A stretch of DNA of 64,000 bases, taken from contig NC_092577.1 of NCBI RefSeq assembly GCF_037975245.1, positions 8,653,013-8,717,012 on the forward strand. The letters run 5' to 3'. Source of the DNA: Apostichopus japonicus. Lineage: Eukaryota > Echinodermata > Holothuroidea > Aspidochirotida > Stichopodidae. Below, in pieces: positions 21,580 through 33,429 of the stretch. Position numbers and translations under genes: made by a program. The notes under the pieces are model-generated. The model ran no database searches and was not told where the DNA came from. It saw only the letters and a program-made list of their open reading frames with translations. Positions within the stretch are counted from its first letter, which is position 1. Each line of letters begins with the position of its first letter.

Positions 21580-22440
21580 TTCCTACAGTCTACACTATTT
21601 GAAAGACTAGTAGACTGCTATTCTACAGTGTACAGTACACTGTGTGAAAGACTAGTAAATGGAGTTTCTACAGTCTACACTATTGGAAAGACCAGTCGAC
21701 TGTTGTTCTACACTCTACACTATTTGAAAGACTAGTAGATTGTTTTCTATAGTCTACACTAAATGAAATACCAGTAGACTGCTTTTGTACAGTGTACACT
21801 ATATGAAAGACTAGTAAATGGAGTTTCTACAGTCTACACTATTGGAAAGACCAGTCAAAGACTAGTAGATTGTTTTCTATAGTCTACACTAAATGAAATA
21901 CCAGTAGACTGCTTATGTACAGTGTACACTATATGAAAGACTAGAAAATGGAGTTTCTACAGTCTACACTATTGGAAAGACTAGTAGATTGTTTTCTATA
22001 GTCTACACTAAATGAAATACCAGTAGACTGCTTTTGTACAGTCTACACTATATGAAAGACTAGTAAATGGAGTTTCTACAGTCTACACTAAATTGGAAAG
22101 ACCAGTCGACTGTTGTTCTACAGTTTACACTATTGAAAGACCAGTAGATTGTTTTTCTACAGTCTACACTATTTAAAAGACTAGTAGACTGTTTTTCTAC
22201 AGTCTACACTTTACTAGCAAATGGAGTTTCTACAGTCTACACTATTGGAAAGACCAGTCGACTGTTGTTCTACAGTTTACACTATTGAAAGACCAGTGGA
22301 CTGTTGTTCTACAGTCTACACTATTTAAAAGACTAGTAGACTGTTTTTCTACAGTCTACACTTTACTAGCAAATGGAGTTTCTACAGTCTACACTATTGG
22401 AAAGACCAGTCGACTGTTGTTCTATTTGAAAGTATAGTAG
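21580..22440. repeat. ~43-bp minisatellite with internal inverted repeats
   Basis: About 20 diverged units of the form CTACAGTCTACACTATTGGA-AAGACCAGT-AGACTGTTTTT fill this stretch. Within and between units AGTCTAC is followed by its complement GTAGACT, so each unit can fold as a small hairpin (7-bp stem, loop about 15-20 nt). Higher-order copying is visible: the block containing GTAAATGGAGTTTCTACAGT recurs several times, and ACTTTACTAGCAAATGGAG occurs twice about 155 bp apart. No coding potential. Confidence 0.9.
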
Positions 22441-24735
22441 ACAAAATCTTCTGAATATATAATGACGTCTGCTCTTAGCACAGATTAGTACATGATCGTG
22501 CAAGTCTATCATTTATAATACATATGAAAAATTGAATACTTCAATAAATATATTCTCGGCTGACCTTGGTACTAAGTGCCAGATGCCTGTTGTATAGTCC
22601 AAGGAGTATAGAATGTGGTGCATTATGGGAGTTAACGTTTGACTAGGAACAAAGTATTATGCTAAAGTTGATCTTATTCTAATTAGTTTGTTACCATGGA
22701 AACTTTGCAAGTACAAATAGTCAGGTCGCATTAGGTACCTCAGGATGGGTTGCGCTCATTGAATATTTCCATATGGTGCTCTGCCAAAGTTGGTTAGTGA
22801 CATATATATAGGAAGCCATGGAAGCAACTAATAGTACACAATCTGTGGCACTTACAATCATATATTAGGTGGGTGTTAACAAATTTAAAATTCTAAGCAA
22901 TTGATGTACTATGTAGACTGTAATATTTGATTACTAAAAGGTACCCATACAAGGGAAAAATGTTAATGGTCTAGAGACGGTAGAGACCAAATGTTCAGAC
23001 AACCAAAATCAGCTTTGGAGGTTGTCCGGCGAACGACTAGTTGTTCACATCAAATTTGTATGTATGAATGATTAGATCATCTTGCAAGCAGGAACTCGCC
23101 ACGAAAGCAGGAACTTGCGAAGAATCCTCATTGGCTTATCATAGCTGAGGATCTGAGGAAGGGGGTTAGGGTGTCCTGCTTGTAGCTTTAAGTGTGCTTA
23201 TTTCATCACAGTCAAAATGACGGTTGTCAATTAATACTGTGTGAGAGTCACCAATTGTCATGATAGTATGCAAGCATGTACTGTTATTATTCTTTTCATA
23301 CCTTGTAAATACTTTAAGAGAATTCAGAAATATACTACACTATACATACCTGAGGATTACAGGAGTTGTATGTTTTAACAAAAGTATCTTGTATGGTAAT
23401 TATTAATATTGAAGTAACTACATTGTTGATAGCATAGTGGTGTATAGTCACTTTGCATGTCCCTTTTAACTTCATGTTCTGCTTCATTGATAGACACAGT
23501 CTGTAGTTGCTGTGTTAAAAGTCATATTTGTAATTCATACATCCTCAGGCCCAATAATTCATCAAGCATGGCATCGCTAAATGCTCTTCAAAATTGTCAA
23601 ATTGGCAGACAAGTGCAAACGTGGATAGCAGTTTTGTGCACATGAGCCATGGTTTGTTATCAGAGACATATGTTAGAACTGTTACGATTGTTATATTATT
23701 GTATAGCAACACCATGTATGGTCGCACAGGAGGCTTCACTCTCTTGGTTTTGTGATGGAGTAAAGTGGACAATAAAAGGATCTAGTTTCTTAAAATAACT
23801 CTTTATTGGTTGGTTATTTCATAAGTATCTTATTACCACAAGAACTTTTAAAATTTGCTATGCAGACTTTGAACGATAAATGAATCCCTTACCTAACCAA
23901 AAACAGCTAAAAGTGACAATTATAAGAAGAAACCATTTATTTAATTTCTATACTGATGCACTTTCCTATGGATTTCTTTCACAGAGTTAGTGGAATTATA
24001 CAGTACACCTTAATGCAAGTACAATGTTAGGGAAGTCTTTCATTAGTTTGAGTATGTACACGCTGTAGTGGAATTTATTTCATTCATAAATAGAATTATA
24101 TTTTTAATCGAAATGTTGGCGAAGATATAAGTACAGGTAATTTCACCGATATCAAACATGAATAGAGCGATAGAAGAGACATTACTCTATTCCATGATTT
24201 GTATCGCACTACCCAACTATTTCTATAACTAAAGACTATTAATTGAAAGCGATTCATTAGTGAGATGAATTATATCTTAAATTGTGTGTACAAATAACTT
24301 CTGAATACTGCTGTACCTTCACCATGGCATATCGTGTGCTAGAAACAGATGGCGGTCATTGCTTCTCTCGTTATTGTTTGCGCTTTTTGTCCGCTCTTAA
24401 TGTCCGCTACCTTCAAACAGGTTCGACTCGTTTTCGCGTTACTGTATTATGCAATTGTAAACAATAGTACTTGGTATTAGCAATTAGAGGTACAGGCACT
24501 GATCAAAACAATTGTCGACGGTTGTTGTTCCAAAGATAATACAATAAAGGTAAGGCGTAGTGTAAAACTGTTTTTTACTTTTGGTAACGATGAGTTCACC
24601 TCTTGTAGGCGTATGGATCAATCCCCTAGAAATATTTGTAGTTATCTTGGCCAAGGCTTAGTCTGAGTACGCTAAGGCGTAGCAAGGCGGAACATTCAAA
24701 TGCTTAACTTTAGACCTAGCCTAGGCCTAGCCCTA
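22441..24735. other. non-genic stretch
   Basis: No convincing gene. A short sequence GCAAGCAGGAACTCGCCACG, with nearby CCTCATTGGCTTATCA, at 23090-23150 reappears diverged at 31468-31512 inside the SET gene, so it marks a dispersed repeat. Short frames at 23457-23772 and 24282-24467 look like chance. The rest is AT-rich DNA. Confidence 0.45.
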
Positions 24736-24738
24736 TAT

Positions 24739-25381
24739 GGTCCAGTGCCATTCCGCCATAGGTACAGTACATACCGCCATACCATTCCGCCGTAGGTTTC
24801 CATCCTTTCCGCCATAGCAACATTGGGAAATAGATACACAATCTTTAATGGGTTTACAAACATTTAGAATCCGTACCATTCCTAACTCTATTTCCTAACC
24901 CTAATTCCTAACCCTAATTCCTAACCCTACAGTACTTCATAACCCTACTTCCTAACCCTAATTCCTAGCCCCTCGTAAGCTTTCCCATCCATATGGTATG
25001 GATTCTAAAGTTAGGCCCTTTAATGTACATGTTGATCTTGGTCTTGATACTGCACAAATCGCCCCTGATGTGGCTGTTGACGTGCAGTCCTTCAAGTTTT
25101 GTTGATTGAATAGTTTTAATTGTAAGTTCATAAGAGTCGATACACTGTCTTGAAAACATAAAATATTTGGTTGAAATAATCGAATTGATATGTAGGCTAG
25201 GTTCATTGATTATTAAAAGACCGATTCTGATTGTTGATTTAAATGACCAATTTTTTTATTGTGCTGGCCTAGGTAGTGTGAAGCGAAGCAATACACACTG
25301 TACAGTATATAGGCCTACAGTGTACCCACAATAATTGTGCTCTTTCCGCCACACAAAAGTGCTTTACTGCCATCGGGGTAT
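24739..25381. mobile_element. inverted-repeat element, copy 1 (right end lost), with telomere-like repeats
   Basis: The left end GGTCCAGTGCCATTCCGCCATAGGTAC matches the complete copy at 25956-26563, as do the internal TTTCCGCCATAG motifs and the stretch running to CTTTCCGCC..CCATCGGGGTA near 25381, after which homology stops, so the right inverted repeat is missing. Uniquely, this copy holds several CCTAACCCTA units separated by ATT (24885-24962), resembling a degenerate (TTAGGG)n telomere motif on a 12-13 bp period. No transposase frame. Non-autonomous. Confidence 0.75.
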
Positions 25382-25955
25382 AACCCCAGGCTGGGTTACA
25401 GTTACACTAGGCTAGGTCTTATTTTTTAACATTGCTACAATTTATTATTAACATGGTGGTACAACTCTGTTGACCACTGACTGAAGGAATCCTTTTTCTT
25501 TCATAAACAGATTATATTCTACAGTAGGCTGTAGCAGTAGTAAGTAGTACAATGCTAGCAGAAGGGGGCTATGGGGCTAGTAGGCTATAGGCCTATCCTA
25601 GGAAACTAGTTTTGAATAAGAGATAGTTGGTTTAAATTTAAGCACCTTGTGTCTCTAAACATGTGTTTATGTTAAAACTGATTAGATAGCCGACTTCTTC
25701 CTCTAATGAAAAGATTTAATGTGATGGCAGAAACATTGGTAATCCGTCCATTTTGTTTATATTCATTATGGCTGTTGGACTAAAAGTGGACCTGTGCATG
25801 CAGTGTGAGAACTAATTTTGTAATGACTGTTAGTGAACAAATCAATGGGCAACCCAATGTGTTGGCCGTTATGTTTATCCTGACTTTCCTTTTGATGAAC
25901 AGCCAAACTTTGGGAAAAGAATCAACATGTCATGATTAATGTGATTGCAGTCTAC

Positions 25956-26563
25956 GGTTCCAGTGCCATTCCGCCATAGGTACTACATTCCGCCATAGGT
26001 ACATTCCGCCATACTGTACCTTTCCGCCATAGGTTTCGATCCTTTCCGCTATGTTTGAAAGGTATGTACATTTTAGGAATGGATTTTACACAGGAATGTA
26101 TTGGTGAAACTTTCATTGATTCGGGTGGAAGGATAGGTACACCGTCTTCAAATGTGACGGTTGGCTGGATGACTGAATTGTACATACATTAAGACAATAT
26201 TGGGAATAGATACACAGTATTTAATGTACACTTTGAATAGTTTTAATTGTAAGCAATCTTGAGTTGATACACTGTCTTTAAAAGTTGGTTGAATAAATCA
26301 AATTAATTTAGGTTGAGTGTTTATTAAAATTTCTGATTTTCGATTTGAATGAATGATTTTGTGGATTTTGCTGGCCTACAGGTACAGTAGTGCATACAGG
26401 TAGTGCATATAGGCCTGCAGGGAACCTACAATAAATGTGCTCTTTCCGCTATACACAATAGTGATTTACCACCATCGGGGTAACATGGCAGAATGGCACT
26501 TTTTCTTTCGCGGAAAGAGCAAATTTTCTATGGATGTACCGATGGCGGAATGACACGGCCCCC
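25956..26563. mobile_element. 608-bp non-autonomous inverted-repeat element (MITE), complete copy
   Basis: The left end GGTTCCAGTGCCATTCCGCC (then ATAGGTAC) pairs with the inverted right end GGGGGCCGTGTCATTCCGCC (then ATCGGTAC): 22 of 28 positions agree. It is flanked by AGTCTAC on both sides (25949-25955 and 26565-26571), and with one more base an 8-bp duplication with one mismatch, as for hAT-like elements. The motif ATTCCGCCATAGGTAC is repeated four times near the left end, as transposase-binding sites often are. No long frame is present, so the transposase must come from elsewhere. Confidence 0.82.
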
Positions 26564-26571
26564 TAGTCTAC

Positions 26572-27249
26572 ATATCCTATAGCGAAATACTGAAATCTGT
26601 TTTAATACGTTTTCATGATAGGTACAGTATAGATCTGTTAGTTCATCTTTATGGATTGCCAAATTAGACTTTAAATGCATGTATGTTCAAACTACTACTA
26701 CTGTACAGTATGCCTTGGTCTACATTACTGTAGTTCTTTTTTCAAAAAAAATCTAGGGATTAGTGACCTACTGTATACTCCTAATTACATGGCCTAGCCT
26801 AATTGGTCACGTCTATAGTAGCTTAGTCCAGAATACACCCTTCTCTACTGTATTAGAGACAAGAATGATCACAAAGTTGCTCTGAGGTACCCTATAGCTT
26901 ATTTCAGCTGCAGACATCTAGCAGTCTAGGTTCCCCTTCATTACATATAAAAGTTAGAATGTACAGTAGATCCCAAGTGTATAGTTAACATTTACTTGTC
27001 ATACCTGCTGTAGTACTGTATATACTTACAGAAGAAATGAAGTTAAAGCATTATTATTGGGTTGGAAGTTGTCTAGATTGTCATCCACAGGCTAATAATA
27101 CTGTTGATCAAATTAAACCCTTTTTTAAACGCATGAACTTATTACTCATTCCTGGACCTATTCAGACAGTCACATAAACACTAATGGCATTGCAGAAATG
27201 ACCTAAATATTGCCACTGGTTTTCGTTATTTGCTAAAAATTTTCTTTAG
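26572..27249. other. non-genic stretch upstream of the SET gene
   Basis: No coding frame stands out. A perfect acceptor TTTTCTTTAG ends at 27249, directly before the first recognised SET-gene codon, so this is probably intron sequence with one or more 5' exons further upstream that I could not identify. Confidence 0.4.
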
Positions 27250-30200
27250 ATGAGCCGAAGCAGAAAAACAAAACAATCAGAGGAGCAGAGAGCTGTCGAT
27301 GCCTGTCTTAAAGGGAAAGACACCGAAGGATTTCAAGTGAAATTTATAGATGAGTTCATAGGTACAATTTCTTTTTTATTCATCTTTGTGAAGCTGCATT
27401 AAAAATTATTTGAAAGATTCACAACATAAGTCACATATCATTTATTTTGTTTTACAAACTATGAAATTTCCTAGATACAGTAGTTGAGCATGTGTGGTGA
27501 CAAAATGAATCTAATTCTTTTCATCATTACATTTTGATTCCTTGCCAATGTAATAGAAATGAAACAACTATAACTGCAGTGGCAGAGACAAGTAGTTCTG
27601 CTATAAAGTGGCCCAAGGTTGCTACATCTATTTGACCAGTGCAAGAAACTTAAAAAAATTGTGGCTTGGTAAAGTCATCAGGTAACGAAGTAACATGTTT
27701 GTTTGCTTTAGTGTAGGAATGATCACAATTAGCATCATTTAAAGCCCCCCCCCCCCAATAAAAAAAATAGCAATGATGTACAGTGGTTCTGTCTTGAGGC
27801 TTACTTGTCATATACCAATTAACGATAGCTATATGATTTGCATAACTGGGAAAGTGGATGAAAAATATGGGTTTTCTGTACAGTAATCATCAGAAGTACT
27901 GTAGTACTTAAAAAAACATGAATCAGTTATATCTAGCCCATAAAACCAATGTTTACAGTAGGATGTTTCCTTTGATGTTTTGTTCTATACTTTCAGCCAA
28001 GCACCTACTGTAGCATTCCTGCTGAAATGTACAGTACTGTACAATACTGTACAATACAGTACAGTACAGTAGATATTCATAGCTGTAGATTACAGTGATT
28101 ACACCTCTTATTCTTGCAATGCTTCAAATATTTTACCCGCAACAAGAAACATAAACCCCAAACTGCTATAAAACAATCTTTGAACACTTGACTTCTGAGC
28201 TCTGAATTAAAGAAATATTTTCCATGAAATGTGAAATCTTGTGTCATACTTTAATGAGTGAGACTTACTGTACACCTTGGAACCATTTATGTCAACTTTG
28301 CCTTCAGTTGGTTGCGATGCCAACATGTCCCTGTGCGTAGGAGTAAGAGTTATATAGTCTAGTGTGTTGGTACTCGTACATTGCAAAAATCAAACAACAC
28401 ACTGACTTTGCTAAATGATGCCTTCCAGAAGTACGATATGTGTATGGGTGTCAGCCTTGGATACATACTGCACCACTTAATGTACACCCTATGAATAGGA
28501 TAAACCACAATTACAGATGAAACACAAAACAGAACATTAAGATTTCAGCATGCAACATTTCAGTATTTCTGTAACATGCTACTGTACAGGTATATCTCAT
28601 TCTTCCTAAAACACCTTTCTGCAGGTTCTGAAGTAGGGTCTCCATAGCAACTTCTTCTCTGATATCATATTTGAACAGAACATACAGTATGTCGTACACC
28701 AACTACTGTACATTAGGTTCCAAATTGTCATTCTTCAGAACCTGCTAACATCAGGTGCATTACAGTATGTACGTTTTGTTGACTGTGTTCTTTAAAGGGT
28801 GTGAAGACTTGCGAAAAAAGAAACGTCTAATGCTGGTAATCTGACCTAGTTTCGAATGAGGTGTAACGGAAGTGTTAGACACCACCAGCGATCCCAGAAA
28901 ATACACGCACAGCTTGCTATCGTCGGTAATCAGACACTAGTGTACAGCCAGTACATACAGCTGTGGTCAATACCCACAGCACAGTGCATAAACGATACAG
29001 CAATGGACATCTCAGGTCCAGCTACAGATAACAAGGTATCACGTTTTATTGCTGTCTGCATTTTGTAGCAACACAAACAAAACATCACTTGCAAGCAACA
29101 AAAAGTTAACTTTTTCAGATGTCTGCACACGGTTTGGGGCTAGCCTTTAAATAACAATAGGGTATAGAGGTATTTAATTTTACCCAATTCCCATGTCTCC
29201 CAATTCCCATGTCTTTTCATAGATCCATACTGTATGTCAGAGCATGGAGGTTGACACCATTTTACGGCAAGCAATCACTAACTGGTTTTCTGCTTAGTCT
29301 TGACTTCTGTTGCAACCTTGGTCAACATTGAAGCATAACCCTTTTTTCTCATTTTGTTACCCGGCCAGGCTCTGGTGTTTTTTGTGAGAAATTGTTCCAG
29401 AATGGAGACTTTCATTTTAGAATATAGAGGGGAACAAATTTCTCAACAAGAAGCGGAAGAAAGGGAAGCCCATTATCCAGAAGACAAAGGATTTTTACTT
29501 AAATTCTTTTGTCATAATGGAAAAAAAAATGGTGAGTTGTAAATTGTTAAGTATTTCTTAACTTACAGTTATACCTTTATATTGTACTAGGATTGAAATT
29601 GCAGTCTACTCAATACTCATTGTAGACAGAATTGTAATTGAAAGTTCAATGTTCATCTGCATACTCAGTTAACATGGTCTTCACTAGCATACTGACATAC
29701 TAGTGTTTGCACGGGGTACCCGGGTTCCCACCCGACGCGATACTACCCTGTTCCTAATTTATTACCCGAATCCTACGCAAAGTGTGATTTTTTTTGTTGC
29801 AAACTGATGGTTCGGCAAGATTTTCCCATTGGCTTAGTGTGGTGTTAAGCTACCATATATACGAAGATAACAGCAACACTGAGAGTAATCCATGGATATC
29901 TTATAACTGAATCACATTTTCAGCAAATAAACAGATGGTTAGGCTAGATTTCCCCCATTAACTTTAGTGTGGCATAAGGCTACCATGTAGTCGAAGATAA
30001 CAGCAAAAATGAAAGTTCCATGGATATCCTATAACTGCGTCACAATTTCAGCGAATAAACAGAGGGTAAACAATTTTGTTTCGGGTACCCGGATACCCGA
30101 AGGGTAACAGCTCTCGGGTATCCGGTTGTCGATTTTTGGACCTGTGTAAACACTTTGACTTACAAACAAACTAGAAGGTAACTATCTAAACAGTCTGCAG

Positions 30201-32045
30201 ACCTTGAGCTTTTTGCCTCAGAAAAGTTGTGTTCAACCTACTGTACACTGTTGTGGAACTAAGAAGAGGTTAATGTATGTTACCATCAAAGCAGGGGAAA
30301 TGTCATTACCCATATAACTTGGCAGACTATACACAAAGAAAAACATTGTGGGACCTTCCAATCGATCAATCTACTTATCAAGGTATTATCCTAGATTTGA
30401 TCAAAAAGGATTGTACGCAAACTACTGTCATTTCTACAGGCAAAATGATTCTCTGTTGTAGAGGTTATCACATAAAGCATAGATGTGCTGGTTTTGTAGG
30501 CTACAGTATGTAGCTCTAGGCTTTACCTGCTGCATATTTATCATACAGGATTAGTTTGCCTACCACATCTAGTGTATTTACTGTACAAATAGTCCAGTCT
30601 CATTAATATTCTTAGCAATGCCAAGGACACTATTCCCTAGGGAAAATCTTACCAAAGATTTTGATCTTTGACTTTATATTACACAAACCATCTCAGTCAC
30701 TGCCTTGAGTCAACATGTTAGGTTTATGTCAAGATCACCATAAATACTAATAGCATAATCCTATCAAAAGTGTATTCATTGTTTTGACATCTGATGGATC
30801 TCAGGGCATATATTGATCTGTCATGTTCGTAATATAATTGAGTGATATAACTTGAGAAGCAGTGAGGGAAAGGATTTCATATTTAATAACTCTGTGTGAA
30901 TATAGATCATGTTTAAAGTACTCTCCAATATTGAGATAGGTGTCACACCTTGACAAAGTTACAACAAAATTTGTTCACAATGGCAGAACCTTTCAGTGGA
31001 ATTTGACAGATGTATCCGTCCTACAAAGCTCTTATTTTAGCATCCAGTTCCACCACCTTGTCTCATAATATGCCACATGTGGATTTTCATCGCTGACCAT
31101 AATCATCTTAACGTTCCTTGTTTTTCCCCCATTTTTGAAGTATCGATGCTTCAGATTCGTGCGGAAATGGAAGAATGGTTAATGATGGCAAAAACTTGGC
31201 AAACTGCAAGATGATGGTTTTCACTCTGGAAGGAGTGCCGAAACTGTGCCTCTTTGCATTGAAAGAAAGGGGAAGCGAACTGAGGTTTGACTATGGCTTC
31301 AGTGAACTACCATTGAGGGAGAGGGTATGTTATGGGTACATTTGGTTTTAGATATGAGAGCTATATCAGTACATATAACCTAGAGTACTTACAATATAAT
31401 ATGTGTGAATACAAATTGGCAACTCTATTTATGTATTTGTATTTTGTATGTATTTTAGATTCTCCTGCAAGCAGGAACTCGTGAAGAAGCCTCATTGGCT
31501 TATCAAAGCCGCAAGATGACCAAAACCAGTCTCTTACATTCATATTTAATGTCCATGATAATGAATTGTCAGTTGTCAACAACTCTGTAAATGGACGACA
31601 TACATTAATCTTAGAGTGACTTGGGGACCGGTAAGTGTTAGATGGTGGGTTTACAAATCTTAAGTTAAATTAAATGGCATACATAGTTGAATTTGCTTCA
31701 TTTATGTCCTTCGTATACAAATATAGGTCTATATGTAGCTGCCAGCATGCAAATGAGTTATCACGCAATTAAAGGATACCTGATGCGTCCCACACAAGAT
31801 TATTTCTTCTAGATACAGTACTTCTTTCATTATTTGGAAAGGAAACAAAACTTTCCTTTGTCAGGAAGAGTTTGGCAAGTACAGATGAGAACACTGTAAG
31901 AGTTAGGTTTAAAAGCTACATAATAATGTGAAATCTGTCTCTTTTCCTTATACTTCCACAGATAAAACTGAAATTGCAGCATTTGTCAAAATTGCCAAAG
32001 TGTCAAAGGTGTAACCATGGAATACCGTGCGCAACAAGGTCATGA
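27250..32045 (+). pseudogene. KMT5A-like SET-domain lysine methyltransferase, four exons, exon 2 frame-broken
   Basis: Exons 27250-27361, 29369-29531, 31141-31324 and 31962-32045 have GT/AG borders and consistent phases (1, 2, 0). Exon 1 starts MSRSRKTKQSEEQRAVDACL, exon 2 carries the SET start (GSGVFCEKLFQNGDF..EYRGE), exon 3 the catalytic half (IDASDSCGNGRMVNDG, later LRFDYGF), exon 4 a Cys-rich tail KCQRCNHGIPCATRS. The order matches KMT5A (H4K20 monomethyltransferase): GDFVVEYHG, CVDAT, GRLINHS, YDYG. Two breaks lie in exon 2. One extra base near 29410-29413 leads to TAG at 29425, and one base is missing in the A-run 29521-29529; they cancel. Either the gene is dead or the assembly has two homopolymer errors. 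NHS is replaced by NDG. Confidence 0.8.
29701..30155. mobile_element. 455-bp hAT-like MITE in intron of the SET gene
   Basis: The left end TAGTGTTTGCACGGG and the inverted right end AAGTGTTTACACAGG agree at 12 of 15 positions. Flanks are TGACATAC (29693-29700) and TGACTTAC (30156-30163), an 8-bp target duplication with one mismatch, as for hAT elements. Inside are several GGGTACCCGG-type palindromes near both ends. No open frame. It lies in the intron between SET exons 2 and 3 (29532-31140). Confidence 0.85.
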
Positions 32046-32049
32046 ACGA

Positions 32050-33420
32050 GAGTGAGAAGTGGAAGAAGAGGTCCACAGATATCAGTTTATTCACTTCTTG
32101 AGGACATTGTGAAGAAGTATAAACATAATAATCTCAAGACAAATTCAGATGTATTTTTGTTTGAATAAGTATATTTTCAATTCTCAATGAAGTGTGAGTG
32201 TGCCATTGGAGGAGGAGCAGAGAGATGTTTTTTTTTCATGTTTTTTTTTTCATATATGTTTATCACATTCCTAAAGCTAATCTTGATTTTAACCTTTTAC
32301 TCAACTTTTGTCATCTTCTCTATTGACCAATCACTCAGAGCTCCATTTGTCGTAAGTAACTTTCATATGTATTCATTTTAATATATGCTATAATTCCATA
32401 CCACATGTCATAATTTTCCCATTAGACCATTATTTTATTTTAAATGTTATTCCATTTAGTCGCAAAATGGAGAAAACTGATACATCAGATGAACATAAGA
32501 TGAGGCTTACTCATTATTTGTGGGGATTTTTTTTCCCTATCCATTCTGTCCAACCACTTTTTGCTGAAAGTTACAACTCTAAACGTAATACTGATTGCAT
32601 TTACTATAAGTTTAGTGAGCATGTTTTCTTTTACCTTTATGATTTTATACACAATCTTTTTTTTATATCCAGTTAAAATGTTCAAACCAAACTTACCAAT
32701 GTGAGAGACACAATACCATTAGCTAGTTTAAGTTGCAACGTGTTGTGTGTTGCAACAGGCATTTGTCATTTTAGTTATTATTGAGCAATAACTAATTGAA
32801 TATAAACTGTCTTTGACATTCAAGTCATTATCCTATCAGTGATGTCACAATAAAGAATGTAATCTGATATTCCAACAATAAACAGGCACAATCCATATCC
32901 AATTAGTGTGCATGTGTGTTTTTTTCTACATATTTCTTCCAATCTAAATTGCTTGATCACAATCTGGAAGCTTAGCTAACATGTATTAGATTGCCATTTT
33001 TGATTGTGACTAGTCAATCGGTGAATTATATGCAATGCAAATTCTGATGCTTTCAACTACTACTTTACAGTAACATAACTTTTGTTAGCATAGTGTTATT
33101 CCATAGATCAGTCACATTTGTTCTAATATTGATTTATCAGGAGATTTGAACAAGAACTCAATTGTGAGCGTGTAACCTAACATGCTCAATCATCAGTGTA
33201 CCTCAAGTTTCCTCCGACAAAGTTTAGCGAACGTATTTACTAGCATTTATTTGGCAAGATTGCATGAAGCCCTGTCCCTTATAAATAATGACAATTTGAA
33301 AACTTAGCATGAATTCACTACGTGCGAGACCTCTTCAATGGCTGAAATTTCTGTTTTATTAAGAAACAAAAAAGGTTGCATGGAATGTCTTCTTACTCCA
33401 AGCCTCCCAATCATGTGCAA
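32050..33420. other. 3' flank of the SET gene, otherwise non-genic
   Basis: Short frames at 32187-32381 and 32467-32685 occur on both strands and lack any recognisable domain. AATAAA hexamers on the plus strand at 32849-32854 and near 32877 could serve as distant poly(A) signals of the SET gene. Nothing else is seen. Confidence 0.4.
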
Positions 33421-33429
33421 AGGAGCGGC

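Noticed and set aside
24885-24962. Interstitial telomere (TTAGGG)n
   Set aside because: The CCTAACCCTA units are spaced on a 12-13 bp period with ATT interruptions and sit inside an inverted-repeat element, so a simple telomere relic is not supported.
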